64,000 nt of DNA, taken from the NCBI GenBank assembly GCA_000467935.1, contig KI259798.1, forward strand, positions 1 to 64,000, given 5' to 3'. Of the stretch, positions 42,584 to 51,813 are shown one piece after another. Made by a program: the position numbers and the translations under genes. Origin of the DNA: Peptostreptococcaceae bacterium oral taxon 113 str. W5053. Lineage in GTDB: Bacteria > Bacillota > Clostridia > Tissierellales > Peptoniphilaceae. The notes under the pieces were generated by a model. The model searched no databases and was not told the origin of the DNA. It saw nothing but the letters and a program-made list of their open reading frames with translations. Numbering within the stretch: position 1 is the first letter of the stretch; every line of letters begins with the position of its first letter.

Positions 42584-44983
42584 TTACCACGTGGCTTCTC
42601 CGTTATCTCTCAGGGGAGTGGGTTCCAGATTCCAAATATGGTTATTGTAATCCGCAATGGTGCGATCACTGCTGAATTTGCCGCTGTTGGCAAGGTTTTT
42701 CAGGCAGCGTTTCGCCCATCCCAAGGGATCCCGATAGGCTAAATCCACTTTTTTGTGTGCGTCCTTATAGCTTTGAAAATCCTTTAAGATATAATATTGA
42801 TCGCCTCGACTGCCGTCTTTGGGGTCGACCAGAGCATTATAGATGTCCAAGAACATATAGCTGTCATTATCTTTTAAGATTCCATTTAACAGGGAATCCA
42901 CTGCATGGCGAATTTCCTGATCTTTATGATAATATTCTTTCGGATTATAGCTTTGGGCAATGTCCATTAATTCCTCTACTCGTGCGCCGAAAATAAAGTT
43001 GGCTTCTTCACCGGCTTCTTCTACAATTTCTACATTGGCTCCGTCAAAGGTTCCTAACGTGGGAGTGGCATTGAGCATGAATTTCATATTGCCTGTGCCG
43101 CTGGCCTCTTTTCCGGCGGTGGAAATCTGTTCACTGATATCCGCTGCGGGGAAGAGTTTTTGCGCGTAGCTCACACGATAATTTTCTACAAAGACCACCT
43201 TTAACTTGTCCTGAATGGTCTTATCCTGATTGATCATATTGGCAATTTCATTGATAAATTTAATAATGCCTTTGGCGCGGAAATAACCGGGAGCTGCCTT
43301 GCCGCCGAAGATAAAAGTGTGCGGACAAATATCCAAATCCGGATCTTCCTTCAGGCGATAATATAAATCGATAATATGCAAAGCATTTAGAAGCTGTCGT
43401 TTATATTCATGGATGCGTTTGATTTGAATATCGAAAATACTGTCCGGATTCAGCTTAATTCCTTCAACGGATTCAATATATTCCGCCAATTGTCTTTTCT
43501 TTTCCCGTTTGATATCCATCAGTTCCATGAGAACTTCATCATTATCTAAAAATTGTTCCAATTCCTTTAAACGGGATAAATCTTTAACCCATTCCTGATG
43601 ACCTAAATGTTTTGTGATAAATGCGGTCAATTCCGGATTGGAAAGCATCAGCCAGCGTCTGGGGGTGATTCCGTTGGTTTTATTTTGGAATTTTTCAGGA
43701 TAGAGCTTGTACCAGTCCTTGAACACATCGGCTTTTAGAATTTCCGTGTGTAAAGCGGCTACACCGTTGACGGCTATGGCTGTGTGAAGAGCAAGGAAGG
43801 TCATGCACACCGTATCATTGGTCATAATTTTCATGGCTTCGATTTTTTCCGAACTGTAATCCAATATCCTCAGATTGTCGGTAAAACGCCGATTGATTTC
43901 CCTGATAATGCTAAGAATTCTTGGGGATACCTCCTCAATAACATCCAGACACCAGCATTCCATCGCTTCGCTTAAAATGGTGTGATTGGTAAAGGCGAAT
44001 ACCTGTTTGGTGATATCCCAAGCCTGTCCCCATTCCAAGCCTTCCTGATCCATTAGTAAACGCATCAATTCCGGAATGGCGATAACCGGATGGGTATCGT
44101 TTAATTGGAAAATGTGTAATTCCGCAAAACGGGAAAAATCATCGCCGTGATTTTTTTTGTATTTGACAATAATATCCTGTAAAGAAGCGCTGACAAAGAA
44201 ATATTGCTGTTTTAATCGAAGGACTTTGCCCGGACGTTGCATATCGTTAGGATATAGTACACGGGAAATATCTTCACTGCGATTTTTATCCATAACAGCT
44301 CTATCATATTCAAAATTGTTAAACAGATTAAAGTCGAAAGGATTTACACTTTCCGCCTGCCATAAACGAAGAGTGTTGACATTACACGTATCGTAACCTA
44401 AGATAGGCATGTCATAGGGAACGGCTTTAATAATCTGCTCACGAAAATGAATCATCTTGGCTTCGCTCTCCTTGCGTAAAATCCATGGATTGTTGTCTTT
44501 AATCCATTCATCCCCTTCTTCCGTTTGAAAGCCGTCTATAAAACGCTGTTTAAAAAGTCCTTGATTATACAATACACCGTAACCGTACAAAGGCAGACTT
44601 AAAGTCGTTGCGGATTCCATAAAGCAAGCTGCTAAACGACCCAGTCCGCCGTTGCCCAAGGCGGCATCTTCTTCCTTTTCCTCCAGTTGATTTAAATTCA
44701 ACCCCAGGGATTCAACAAATTCCTTAATTTGAGAGAAATAACCGATATTGAGCATATTGTTACCTAAGCTTCTGCCGATTAAAAACTCCGCACTGAAATA
44801 ATAGGCTTTTCGTTTGTCATCGAAAAGTGCGTTGGTTGCGGACCAATCGTCAGCCAGCATGCTCATAATGGTATGGCTTAATGCCTCATACTTTTCCTGA
44901 TTATTGGAAGTCTCAATAGTTTTTGTAAAATACAAACGTAACATCGTTTCAAAAGTCATTCGAAAACGATCCAAATCAAACAT
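42584..44983 (-). CDS. glgP: Glycogen/starch phosphorylase
   Basis: 799 residues, standard length for bacterial phosphorylase. Clear motifs: LGNGGLGRLAACFMES near the N-terminus, NDTHPVIAIPELMR, NHTILSEAMECW, and the PLP-binding region AGKEASGTGNMKFMLN. It releases glucose 1-phosphate from alpha-1,4-glucans with phosphate and PLP. No other glycogen gene (glgA, glgB, glgC, glgX) is in the window, so it may serve imported or stored glucan made elsewhere. A good promoter precedes it. Confidence 0.97.
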   Translation of the reverse strand: MFDLDRFRMTFETMLRLYFTKTIETSNNQEKYEALSHTIMSMLADDWSATNALFDDKRKAYYFSAEFLIGRSLGNNMLNIGYFSQIKEFVESLGLNLNQLEEKEEDAALGNGGLGRLAACFMESATTLSLPLYGYGVLYNQGLFKQRFIDGFQTEEGDEWIKDNNPWILRKESEAKMIHFREQIIKAVPYDMPILGYDTCNVNTLRLWQAESVNPFDFNLFNNFEYDRAVMDKNRSEDISRVLYPNDMQRPGKVLRLKQQYFFVSASLQDIIVKYKKNHGDDFSRFAELHIFQLNDTHPVIAIPELMRLLMDQEGLEWGQAWDITKQVFAFTNHTILSEAMECWCLDVIEEVSPRILSIIREINRRFTDNLRILDYSSEKIEAMKIMTNDTVCMTFLALHTAIAVNGVAALHTEILKADVFKDWYKLYPEKFQNKTNGITPRRWLMLSNPELTAFITKHLGHQEWVKDLSRLKELEQFLDNDEVLMELMDIKREKKRQLAEYIESVEGIKLNPDSIFDIQIKRIHEYKRQLLNALHIIDLYYRLKEDPDLDICPHTFIFGGKAAPGYFRAKGIIKFINEIANMINQDKTIQDKLKVVFVENYRVSYAQKLFPAADISEQISTAGKEASGTGNMKFMLNATPTLGTFDGANVEIVEEAGEEANFIFGARVEELMDIAQSYNPKEYYHKDQEIRHAVDSLLNGILKDNDSYMFLDIYNALVDPKDGSRGDQYYILKDFQSYKDAHKKVDLAYRDPLGWAKRCLKNLANSGKFSSDRTIADYNNHIWNLEPTPLRDNGEATW

Positions 44984-45016
44984 ATCTCAAAAATCTCCTT
45001 TCTGCCTGGTCATTTA

Positions 45017-45045
45017 ATTGTATATGGTATAGGAAGAAAAATCAA
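45017..45045 (-). promoter_or_regulatory. glgP promoter
   Basis: Minus-strand TTGATT (45040-45045), 17-nt spacer, TACAAT (45017-45022). Confidence 0.7.
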
Positions 45046-45119
45046 TGAATAAGTGATAAAATATAAAATTGGGTGTGATTCATCAGATTGAAAGATAAAT
45101 AGAATAGGAGATAAAAAAT

Positions 45120-45878
45120 ATGCGATTAATTTCATGGAATATCAATGGGCTGCGAGCCGTGTTGAAAAAAGGTTTTTTGGATTTTGTTAAAGAAAGCGGA
45201 GCGGATGTCATCAGCCTTCAGGAAATTAAAATAAAGGAGGGGCAGGCGATATTGGATTTGGGTTCCTATGAGGAATACTATAATTATGCGCAAAGGGCGG
45301 GATACTCCGGAACCGCCACCTTTACCTTAAAAACGCCTTTATCCGTAACACGGGGAATGGGTATCCAAGAGCATGACAATGAAGGTCGAGTGCTGACTTT
45401 GGAATATGACGATTTTTATTTAATCAATGTCTATACCCCCAATTCCAAAAGGGAATTGGAACGTTTGGAGTATCGAGGCATATGGGATGATGCATTTAGA
45501 TCTTATGCTTTAAATTTGGAAGGGAAAAAACCGGTGGTAATTTGCGGAGATTTAAATGTGGCCCATCAGGAAATTGATTTAAAAAATCCGGCGCAAAATC
45601 GTCGCAGTGCAGGATTTACCGATGAAGAAAGAGAAAAATTTACACATCTTTTGCAAGCGGGATACGTAGACAGTTTTCGCCACGTATATCCGGATGTGAA
45701 AGATGCGTATACCTGGTGGAGTTATATCACCAAAGCCAGAGAGCGAAATGCCGGTTGGAGAATTGATTATTTTGTAGTCAGCGATCGATTGAAAGATAAA
45801 ATCAAAGACGCAGGAATTTTAAATCAAGTGATGGGTTCGGATCATTGTCCCGTTTATTTGGAATTAGATGCTCAATAA
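45120..45878 (+). CDS. xth: Exodeoxyribonuclease III / AP endonuclease
   Basis: 252 residues of the ExoA/Xth family: MRLISWNINGLRAVL, LQEIKI with the metal-binding Glu, INVYTPNS, GDLNVAH, YTWWSY and the catalytic GSDHCPV at the end. It cleaves at abasic sites and trims 3' blocked ends in base-excision repair. TAGGAG precedes the ATG; single-gene unit with a bidirectional terminator. Confidence 0.95.
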   Translation: MRLISWNINGLRAVLKKGFLDFVKESGADVISLQEIKIKEGQAILDLGSYEEYYNYAQRAGYSGTATFTLKTPLSVTRGMGIQEHDNEGRVLTLEYDDFYLINVYTPNSKRELERLEYRGIWDDAFRSYALNLEGKKPVVICGDLNVAHQEIDLKNPAQNRRSAGFTDEEREKFTHLLQAGYVDSFRHVYPDVKDAYTWWSYITKARERNAGWRIDYFVVSDRLKDKIKDAGILNQVMGSDHCPVYLELDAQ

Positions 45879-45891
45879 AAGAAAAGTAATG

Positions 45892-45936
45892 AAAAAACCG
45901 AGATTTTGAAAGTTTTCAAAGTCTCGGGTTTTTTTA
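45892..45936. terminator. Bidirectional terminator between xth and the zinc-ribbon gene
   Basis: CCGAGA (45898-45903) pairs with TCTCGG (45922-45927), flanked by A and T runs; an inner TGAAA/TTTCA pairing is possible. Confidence 0.8.
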
Positions 45937-46581
45937 ATCTAATACTTTAACATCCGGATCATAAATACACACAGGTCGACGAGAATGAGAAGTTTCCCGA
46001 GCGGCATCCAACAATCCCTTGATACGTACACGATGATCGTTATATTCTGCCGGATTGAAGTCGGTAAAAACGATTTGAATTTCGGAAATATTGGGATAAT
46101 TCTTTCCATTTCCCTGAACATGGATTCGTTTTTCCAAATTTAAAACATAGAAATCCGTCCACCCCGTTTCCGGATCTTTCCATTGATTGATATGGAAGGT
46201 TCCTGTAAGTTCCACTTCATTGCCAAGGGATAAAGCATCTTCCATAGGAAGTTCATTTTCCCTATTTGCATTTTCTCCCGGTTTTTCGTTATTTTCCAAT
46301 GGGTTAACGGGTTCTGAAGTTTCCTTGGATGCCGGTGGTTGAATGGAGCTTTCCGAAGAAGCCGGTTTCGGGCTGCTTGGATGAGCCGGACGATATACAC
46401 CGAAATAATAAGCTAAAAGTAAAATGGGAATCAAAAGGATTAGAAAGCCGATAACACGCCGAAGAATTCTGCGACGCCTTCTTGCCTTGCGCTTACGAGG
46501 GCTTATTCGTCGGCGCAAACCGCAATAAGGGCATTCTGTAGCATTTCGATCCACTTCTTGATGACATCTTGGACAAATCAT
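45934..46581 (-). CDS. Zinc-ribbon membrane protein
   Basis: 215 residues in four parts: an N-terminal zinc ribbon (CPRCHQEVDRNATECPYCG, cysteines 3, 6, 17, 20), a strongly basic stretch (RKRKARRRRRILRR), one membrane helix (about 43-62), then a Pro/Ser/Glu-rich outside linker (about 65-115) and a compact C-terminal domain of about 95 residues predicted beta-rich (VELTGTFHINQW...VRIKGLLDAARETSH) that resembles an OB-like fold. No family name can be given. Zinc ribbon inside and OB-like domain outside suggest a sensor or assembly role. Confidence 0.75.
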   Translation of the reverse strand: MICPRCHQEVDRNATECPYCGLRRRISPRKRKARRRRRILRRVIGFLILLIPILLLAYYFGVYRPAHPSSPKPASSESSIQPPASKETSEPVNPLENNEKPGENANRENELPMEDALSLGNEVELTGTFHINQWKDPETGWTDFYVLNLEKRIHVQGNGKNYPNISEIQIVFTDFNPAEYNDHRVRIKGLLDAARETSHSRRPVCIYDPDVKVLD

Positions 46582-46642
46582 AAAACCACCTCTTTCTATG
46601 CTATTGTACCGAAAAAAGAGAAATCACTCAAGAGTGGGGGTA

Positions 46643-46668
46643 TAAAAAAATTCTCCCGAAGGAGAATC
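46643..46668 (-). terminator. gltS terminator
   Basis: Minus-strand ATTCTCC-TTCG-GGAGAAT (46650-46667) followed by T residues; a stable UUCG tetraloop. Confidence 0.9.
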
Positions 46669-46669
46669 T

Positions 46670-47851
46670 TTATTTGAGAAAATTAATAAAAGCTTCAATT
46701 TGTGCCACATTGGTAAAATCGATAAACAATGCGCCTACAAGAGGCAAAACGAAAAAGGCCTGTTCCGAATAGGAAAATTTTTCGCAGACGGAAACCATAT
46801 TTGCCATACCGTTGGCCGTTGCTCCCATGCCGAAGCCGCAATGTCCGGCGCAAATAACAGCGGAATCGTAGTTATGCCCCATAAAATAGTAAGTAACAAA
46901 ACGAACGAAAAGATAAGTGATAACACATTGAGCCGCTAAAAGGACGACCATGGGAATAGCCAAATCTGCCAATTGCCAAAGCTTCATAGTCATCAAAGCT
47001 TCCGCCAAAAACAGATTTAAACCGATATTTCCTGCTGTGGAAATTTCGTTCATGGGGGATTTATAAAGCCCCGCATCGGAAATATTACGCATGACGACGG
47101 CTACCAGCATGGCACCGATATAGCCGGGGAAGTGCAATCCGGTTTTTGAAATCCATCCGGAAACATAAACCCCGAGCCCCATGGCGATTAAGATGTGAAC
47201 GAAAGCGGATAACAGATGTTCTTCTTTTAATACTTTGACCGTATCGGAGAGGATATTTCCTTGGTTGGAAGAGTCCTTTTTATCGAAAAGACTGAATCGA
47301 GTGATAAGACGATTGGCCAAAGGTCCGCCCATCATGGAACCGGCCAATAAACCGAAAGTGGCGCTGGCAAGGGCGACGGTTTCCGCACCCACAATCCCCA
47401 AGGCTTCCACATGAGGCGCAATGCCTCCGGAAGTGCCGTGACCTCCTGTCATGGCGGTAGAACCGGTCATCAAAGCCAACAGCGGAGGAACTTTAACCAC
47501 GGGAGCCAAAATAACCGCTACGATATTTTGAAATACGGCTAAAAGCGTTGCAACCAGCAAAAATTTGACGACAATCAAACCTCCTTTTTTTAAGGTTTGG
47601 AAACTGGCGTTAAAACCGATAGAGGTGAAGAATATGGTCATAAAGAAATTTTTTAAAGTCTCCTCAAACTCGAATCCTCCAAGACCGCTTTGTCGGAGGG
47701 TGAGATGAAAAATTGCAAAAATTAAACCGCCGATAACCGGCGCAGGAATGCAATACTTCGAAAAGAAGGAGATTTTCTCTCGAATCCACCGTCCGACAAG
47801 TAAAAATAACACTGCTAAACCCATTGTTTGAAGCATATCCAGTTGAATCAT
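46670..47851 (-). CDS. gltS: Sodium/glutamate symporter
   Basis: 393 residues from ATG 47849-47851 (AAAGGAG upstream). Ten to twelve helices and the two re-entrant motifs of the ESS family: TGSTAMTGGHGTSGG in the first half and ICAGHCGFGMGATANGMANM in the second. It imports glutamate with sodium. Glutamate is a fermentable substrate for many anaerobic cocci, which fits the peptide transporter and amino-acid symporter in this window. Confidence 0.93.
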   Translation of the reverse strand: MIQLDMLQTMGLAVLFLLVGRWIREKISFFSKYCIPAPVIGGLIFAIFHLTLRQSGLGGFEFEETLKNFFMTIFFTSIGFNASFQTLKKGGLIVVKFLLVATLLAVFQNIVAVILAPVVKVPPLLALMTGSTAMTGGHGTSGGIAPHVEALGIVGAETVALASATFGLLAGSMMGGPLANRLITRFSLFDKKDSSNQGNILSDTVKVLKEEHLLSAFVHILIAMGLGVYVSGWISKTGLHFPGYIGAMLVAVVMRNISDAGLYKSPMNEISTAGNIGLNLFLAEALMTMKLWQLADLAIPMVVLLAAQCVITYLFVRFVTYYFMGHNYDSAVICAGHCGFGMGATANGMANMVSVCEKFSYSEQAFFVLPLVGALFIDFTNVAQIEAFINFLK

Positions 47852-47884
47852 TGTGAAAACTCCTTTCTTATAGTATTTCGTTAA

Positions 47885-47913
47885 AGCATACCATAAATAA
47901 AATAACAATGCAA
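47885..47913 (-). promoter_or_regulatory. gltS promoter
   Basis: Minus-strand TTGCAT (47908-47913), 17-nt spacer, TATGCT (47885-47890) preceded by TGG. Confidence 0.7.
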
Positions 47914-48063
47914 GGAATTTTTTAAAAATTTTTCACTCAAAAATCAAGGTCAAATAGAATATGGTTAAAGGAATGGAAAAATACAAGAAAATTGATATTT
48001 TTCGAAAAATACGTCTTTTTTATTTTGACAGATTTGATACAATACACATGGAGGGAAGTCGTC

Positions 48064-48999
48064 ATGTTTGTAGAAATCAAGGATACTTTAGTCCGAAGCG
48101 AGCCGACAAAGTGGAACGGGGAAAACCCGGCAATTGCTTATTTTACATTGGAAGAATTAAGAAAGAGTGCAAGTGTTTTGAAGATTGACTTGCAGATTTT
48201 GGAAGAATTGCAGGAACGTAAAAATCCGGAAAGTTTTATCAATGCTTGGGAAGATTACAGTTTCGGATGTCTTTATCTCTTGGAAGTGGGAAGAAAAGAT
48301 CACGGTCGAGATTTAGCCGGAATTTATCTTTCGTCGGATCTTTTTGTATTGATTCATCTGTTTGATGAAGACGGTTCTATTGAAAGCGCTTTTCGACGAA
48401 GTTTGGAACAACCGGGAGTTCTTCGAGGAGGGATTCCGAGAGTACTCAGTCTATTTTTTAAAGACATGATTCGGGGACATAACAATTTATATGACAGACT
48501 TCGAGAGCAAATCGAATTTTTAGAGGATAAGGTCTGGTCTTCCAAAAAAGTGGATCAATTAATCGGTGAAGAGATTTCAAAGATTAATCACGAACTTTTG
48601 CTTCTTTACAATTATTATGAGCAATTAAGTGATTTCTGTGAAACTTTGGAAGATAATGAAAATGAAATCTTCACCGAGGAAGGTTTGGGACATATCCGTT
48701 CATTAAATACGCGAATTACCCGATATGCAGCCAATATAAGCCGATTGAGAGAATATTTGCATCAGGTTCGAGAAAACTTTCAATCCAAACAGGATTTCCA
48801 ACTCAATCAGACCGTGACGATTTTTACGGTGGTCACCACGATTTTTTTACCTCTGACTCTTTTGGTCGGCTGGTATGGAATGAATTTCAAGTATATGCCG
48901 GAGCTCTATTGGAGATACGGGTATTTGGGCGTTTTTATTCTCAGCGTATTTATCGTAATCATCAGCATTTATTATTTTAGGAAGAAAAAATTGCTCTAA
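48064..48999 (+). CDS. corA: CorA-family magnesium/divalent cation channel
   Basis: 311 residues from ATG 48064 (GGAGGGAAGTC upstream). A soluble N-terminal domain of about 245 residues ends in a long stalk helix; two C-terminal membrane helices (about 250-272, 284-303) flank the signature YGMNF (GMN motif, selectivity filter). Forms a pentameric cation channel. The acidic segment ETLEDNENEIFTEE lies in the cytoplasmic funnel. Single-gene unit with a bidirectional terminator. Confidence 0.93.
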   Translation: MFVEIKDTLVRSEPTKWNGENPAIAYFTLEELRKSASVLKIDLQILEELQERKNPESFINAWEDYSFGCLYLLEVGRKDHGRDLAGIYLSSDLFVLIHLFDEDGSIESAFRRSLEQPGVLRGGIPRVLSLFFKDMIRGHNNLYDRLREQIEFLEDKVWSSKKVDQLIGEEISKINHELLLLYNYYEQLSDFCETLEDNENEIFTEEGLGHIRSLNTRITRYAANISRLREYLHQVRENFQSKQDFQLNQTVTIFTVVTTIFLPLTLLVGWYGMNFKYMPELYWRYGYLGVFILSVFIVIISIYYFRKKKLL

Positions 49000-49075
49000 A
49001 AAAGCGTCCTTTTAAATGTCAGCCCTTCGTTTCGGATACGAAATTCGGGGATTCCCTTCAAAAGGACGCTTTTTT
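48998..49075. terminator. Long bidirectional terminator between corA and the symporter gene
   Basis: AAAAAAGCGTCCTTTT (48998-49013) is perfectly complementary to AAAAGGACGCTTTTTT (49060-49075); the 46-nt loop can form a smaller hairpin. Confidence 0.85.
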
Positions 49076-49082
49076 GTAAGAG

Positions 49083-50258
49083 TTAATTTTTCCCGTTGTG
49101 ATTGGTATAAAGACCTGTAAGCATTAAAGCGATGGCTCCGTCACCGGTCACATTGCAGGCGGTTCCGAAGCTGTCCTGCAAGGCAAAAATCGTTAACATT
49201 AAAGCCACACCGGTTTTGTCAAAAAGTAAAATGCTCGTGATAAGACCTAAAGATGCCATAACTGTTCCCCCGGGAATGCCCGGAGCTCCGATGGCAAAGA
49301 TACCTAAGAGCAGGATAAAAAGAATCATGGAGCTTAAAGGGGGCATTTGTCCGTACAACATTTTAGAAATGGTCATGACGAAAAAAGTTTCCGTCAACAC
49401 GCTGCCGCATAGATGAATGGTCGCGCCTATAGGAATGGCAAAGTCCGTGACTTTAGGGTCTAAAGTTTTTGCTTTGCGTGCACAGGTTAAACTAACCGGC
49501 AAAGTGGCTGCACTGCTCATAGTTCCAAGAGCCGTCATATAAGCGGGACCGTAGTGTTTTAACACCTGGAAAGGGTTGGTTTTGGAAATCAGAGCGCCTA
49601 TAGCATATAAAAAGGCGAGCCAAATATAATGCCCGATGATAACGATTAGGAGCACTTTTAAAAACAAGGGCAATTGGTGGATAATCCCTCCTTCATAAGC
49701 TAAACCTGCAAAGGTAGTGGCAATAAAAATCGGAAGAATAGGGATAATAATGCGTTTTACAATCGCCATCATCATATTGTTGAATTCTTTAAATAATTGA
49801 TCCATTGTTTGTGAATTGGTCCAAATAATGGCAAGTCCCATAAGGATAGCGGTAAATAATGCGGTCATGACAGGAAACAATGGAGGAATCTCCAAATTAA
49901 ACAATAATTCTTTCGGCAATTCTTTTAATCCCTGTGCATCGGTAACAATATTAAGACGGGGGATAATGCTGTATCCGGAAAACATGGCTAAAAATGCCGC
50001 ACCGATGGAAGACAAATAAGAAATGCCCAAAGCGCCAAATAACATTTTATTGGCATTGTCCTTTAAGCCGGCAATGGCAGGGGTAATAAATCCTACGATA
50101 ATTAAAGGGATGGTATAGAAAATCACCTGCCCGATAATTTGCTTGACGGTCATAATGATCTGAATATGGGTATCATTAGCATATAGACCGACTAAGATAC
50201 CGACAATGACCCCTAAAATCAATTTTAAAATTAAATAATCCTTTTTTGTTTGAGTCAT
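49083..50258 (-). CDS. Dicarboxylate/amino acid:cation symporter (DAACS family)
   Basis: 391 residues from ATG 50256-50258, with AAGGAGGTG upstream. The family pattern is clear: helices in the first half, the serine-rich re-entrant LGTMSSAATLPVSL, the NMDGT-equivalent IPIGATIHLCGSVL, and the second re-entrant region GAPGIPGGTVMASLG followed by DSFGTACNVTGDGA. It imports a dicarboxylate, glutamate/aspartate or serine/threonine with sodium. The NMDGT motif is replaced by GATIHLCGS, so the substrate differs from GltPh-type transporters; not determinable here. Confidence 0.9.
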   Translation of the reverse strand: MTQTKKDYLILKLILGVIVGILVGLYANDTHIQIIMTVKQIIGQVIFYTIPLIIVGFITPAIAGLKDNANKMLFGALGISYLSSIGAAFLAMFSGYSIIPRLNIVTDAQGLKELPKELLFNLEIPPLFPVMTALFTAILMGLAIIWTNSQTMDQLFKEFNNMMMAIVKRIIIPILPIFIATTFAGLAYEGGIIHQLPLFLKVLLIVIIGHYIWLAFLYAIGALISKTNPFQVLKHYGPAYMTALGTMSSAATLPVSLTCARKAKTLDPKVTDFAIPIGATIHLCGSVLTETFFVMTISKMLYGQMPPLSSMILFILLLGIFAIGAPGIPGGTVMASLGLITSILLFDKTGVALMLTIFALQDSFGTACNVTGDGAIALMLTGLYTNHNGKN

Positions 50259-50369
50259 TCGAAACACCTCCTTCATTTAGTCTATTAAATATACCCTGAT
50301 TTGTGTTTTTTGAAAAGCTTGTAAGTAAAAATAATGATGGGTGATAAGAAAAAAAGAGAGGAAAAAAAC

Positions 50370-51218
50370 ATGGAAACCTGGAAAGAACGAGGAAAGTATT
50401 TTTTGAAAGAAATGAAAGATCCTTATTATAAAGGGGTACCGGGAGAGTATGCCTTTTTCTTAATGATGTCTGTAATTCCGCTATTGATTATAACGGCACA
50501 GGTGCTGGCTTTTTTTTCTCTGTCCATGGATGTGTTTGAAGAATTTATTGGAGAGCCTACGTTCCAGTTGAAGGAAATATTGGCGCCGGTGCTACAATTC
50601 GGCAGTGTTAAAAGTTTAGGTGTGATGTCGTTGTTATCCACTCTTTGGGCCGCATCTAAAATGCAGTTTTCCATGATTCGAGTGAATCGATATGCTTTCG
50701 GTTTAAAAGAAAAATATTTCGGACTGGGGAGAATTTGGGCTGTAGTCAGTCTGTTATTGATTATCATCTCTATGGCACTAAGTTTGATTCTTTTGGTATA
50801 TGGGCAAAAATTGGCGGCATTATTGGATTGGTATATGATGAAAGTCTTTCATCGGGGTTTTCAGCTGGATCGAATTTTTTATTCCATGCGTTGGATTTTT
50901 TCCGTCGGGATTTTTATTTTATTGAGCTTATTGTTGAATATTTCTTCCACGATGGGGAAAGTACCTGTTAAGCGCCTTTTGCCCGGCAGTATTTTTTCCG
51001 CCCTGTCGATGTTGATTGCTACCGGATTATACTCTATCTATATTGAGCGTCAATCAAATTATAATTTATTATATGGAAGTATGTCTTCCTTGATCATTCT
51101 TCTCTTTTGGTTTTTTATTTTAGGCACTGTTTTTTTATGGGGGACTGTTGTGAATAAAAGTCAATGGGAATACGAAAAGGACAAGGCGAGAAAGACAGGA
51201 ATGGAAAAGAAAAATTGA
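50370..51218 (+). CDS. YihY/virulence-factor-BrkB family membrane protein
   Basis: 282 residues from ATG 50370. Six hydrophobic segments, with PGEYAFFLMMSVIPLLIITAQ-like (short form: AFFLMMSVIPLLI) at the N-terminus, KRLLPGSIFSALSMLIATG and SSLIILLFWFFILGTVFLWG near the end, the pattern of the family once mislabelled ribonuclease BN. Function unsettled; brkB homologues are linked to serum resistance and membrane processes. An earlier in-frame ATG (50334) lacks a ribosome site. Basic C-terminal tail. Confidence 0.88.
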   Translation: METWKERGKYFLKEMKDPYYKGVPGEYAFFLMMSVIPLLIITAQVLAFFSLSMDVFEEFIGEPTFQLKEILAPVLQFGSVKSLGVMSLLSTLWAASKMQFSMIRVNRYAFGLKEKYFGLGRIWAVVSLLLIIISMALSLILLVYGQKLAALLDWYMMKVFHRGFQLDRIFYSMRWIFSVGIFILLSLLLNISSTMGKVPVKRLLPGSIFSALSMLIATGLYSIYIERQSNYNLLYGSMSSLIILLFWFFILGTVFLWGTVVNKSQWEYEKDKARKTGMEKKN

Positions 51219-51242
51219 AAAAAACATCAAACAGAACACAAA

Positions 51243-51272
51243 AAAAATCGGGAGTTTTTCTCCCGATTTTTT
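51243..51272. terminator. Bidirectional terminator between the YihY-like and UspA genes
   Basis: AAATCGGGAG (51245-51254), TTTTT loop, CTCCCGATTT (51260-51269), A and T flanks. The UspA stop is immediately inside its edge. Confidence 0.9.
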
Positions 51273-51696
51273 AACGTACAGGAATTGCTAATACGGGAAC
51301 GGGGCTGTGATGTAAAACATAGGTGGTCACACTGCCTACAAAGAAGCGTTCAACGGCTCCGATGCCTCGTGTAGCCATGATAATCAAATTTACCGGATTA
51401 TTTTCACAATAGTCTACAATCTTATCCCCTGCCCGACCGATTACTTTGACCGATTCCACATCGAAATCTTTTAATTCTTTTTCGGCATCACAGATAATTA
51501 AATCGCTGTTTTTTTTCATTGCATCCACAATAATATTGTCATAAGCATAATGCGCCGAAGCTTGGGGACGGATGTCCGCACTGTTGAAAAGAATAATATG
51601 CGCATCAAATTTCTTCGCCATTTCTTTTGCCATTTCAATGGCTTGACGACTGCCTTCCGACCCGTCTACGGGAAGTAAAATTTTAAAGTCTTTCAT
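51271..51696 (-). CDS. Universal stress protein (UspA family)
   Basis: 141 residues, one Usp domain: FKILLPVDGSEGSRQAIEMA at the N-terminus and the ATP-binding pattern MATRGIGAVERFFVGSVT (G-x2-G-x9-G-S/T type) near the end. Binds ATP and is induced in growth arrest in many bacteria (family knowledge). AAAGGAG precedes the ATG; a promoter TTGAAT-18-TATACC is visible upstream. Confidence 0.93.
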   Translation of the reverse strand: MKDFKILLPVDGSEGSRQAIEMAKEMAKKFDAHIILFNSADIRPQASAHYAYDNIIVDAMKKNSDLIICDAEKELKDFDVESVKVIGRAGDKIVDYCENNPVNLIIMATRGIGAVERFFVGSVTTYVLHHSPVPVLAIPVR

Positions 51697-51730
51697 TTTT
51701 GCACGCTCCTTTCATAGATTTGTTATGTAA

Positions 51731-51760
51731 GGTATACCCAAATTTGAGAAATAAATTCAA
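51731..51760 (-). promoter_or_regulatory. uspA promoter
   Basis: Minus-strand TTGAAT (51755-51760), 18-nt spacer, TATACC (51731-51736). Confidence 0.6.
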
Positions 51761-51766
51761 AAAATT

Positions 51767-51794
51767 TTTACAGAAATGCAAAAATGTGTACAAT
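51767..51794 (+). promoter_or_regulatory. Promoter of the EFR1/AraC unit
   Basis: TTTACA (51767-51772), 16-nt spacer, TACAAT (51789-51794), 20 nt before the EFR1 ATG. It is back to back with the uspA promoter. Confidence 0.7.
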
Positions 51795-51813
51795 AAAAGA
51801 GAGGTGAAGTCCT

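Noticed and set aside
48010..48050. TTGACA followed by TACAAT upstream of corA as a promoter
   Set aside because: The two hexamers are only 7 nt apart, too close for a sigma-A promoter.
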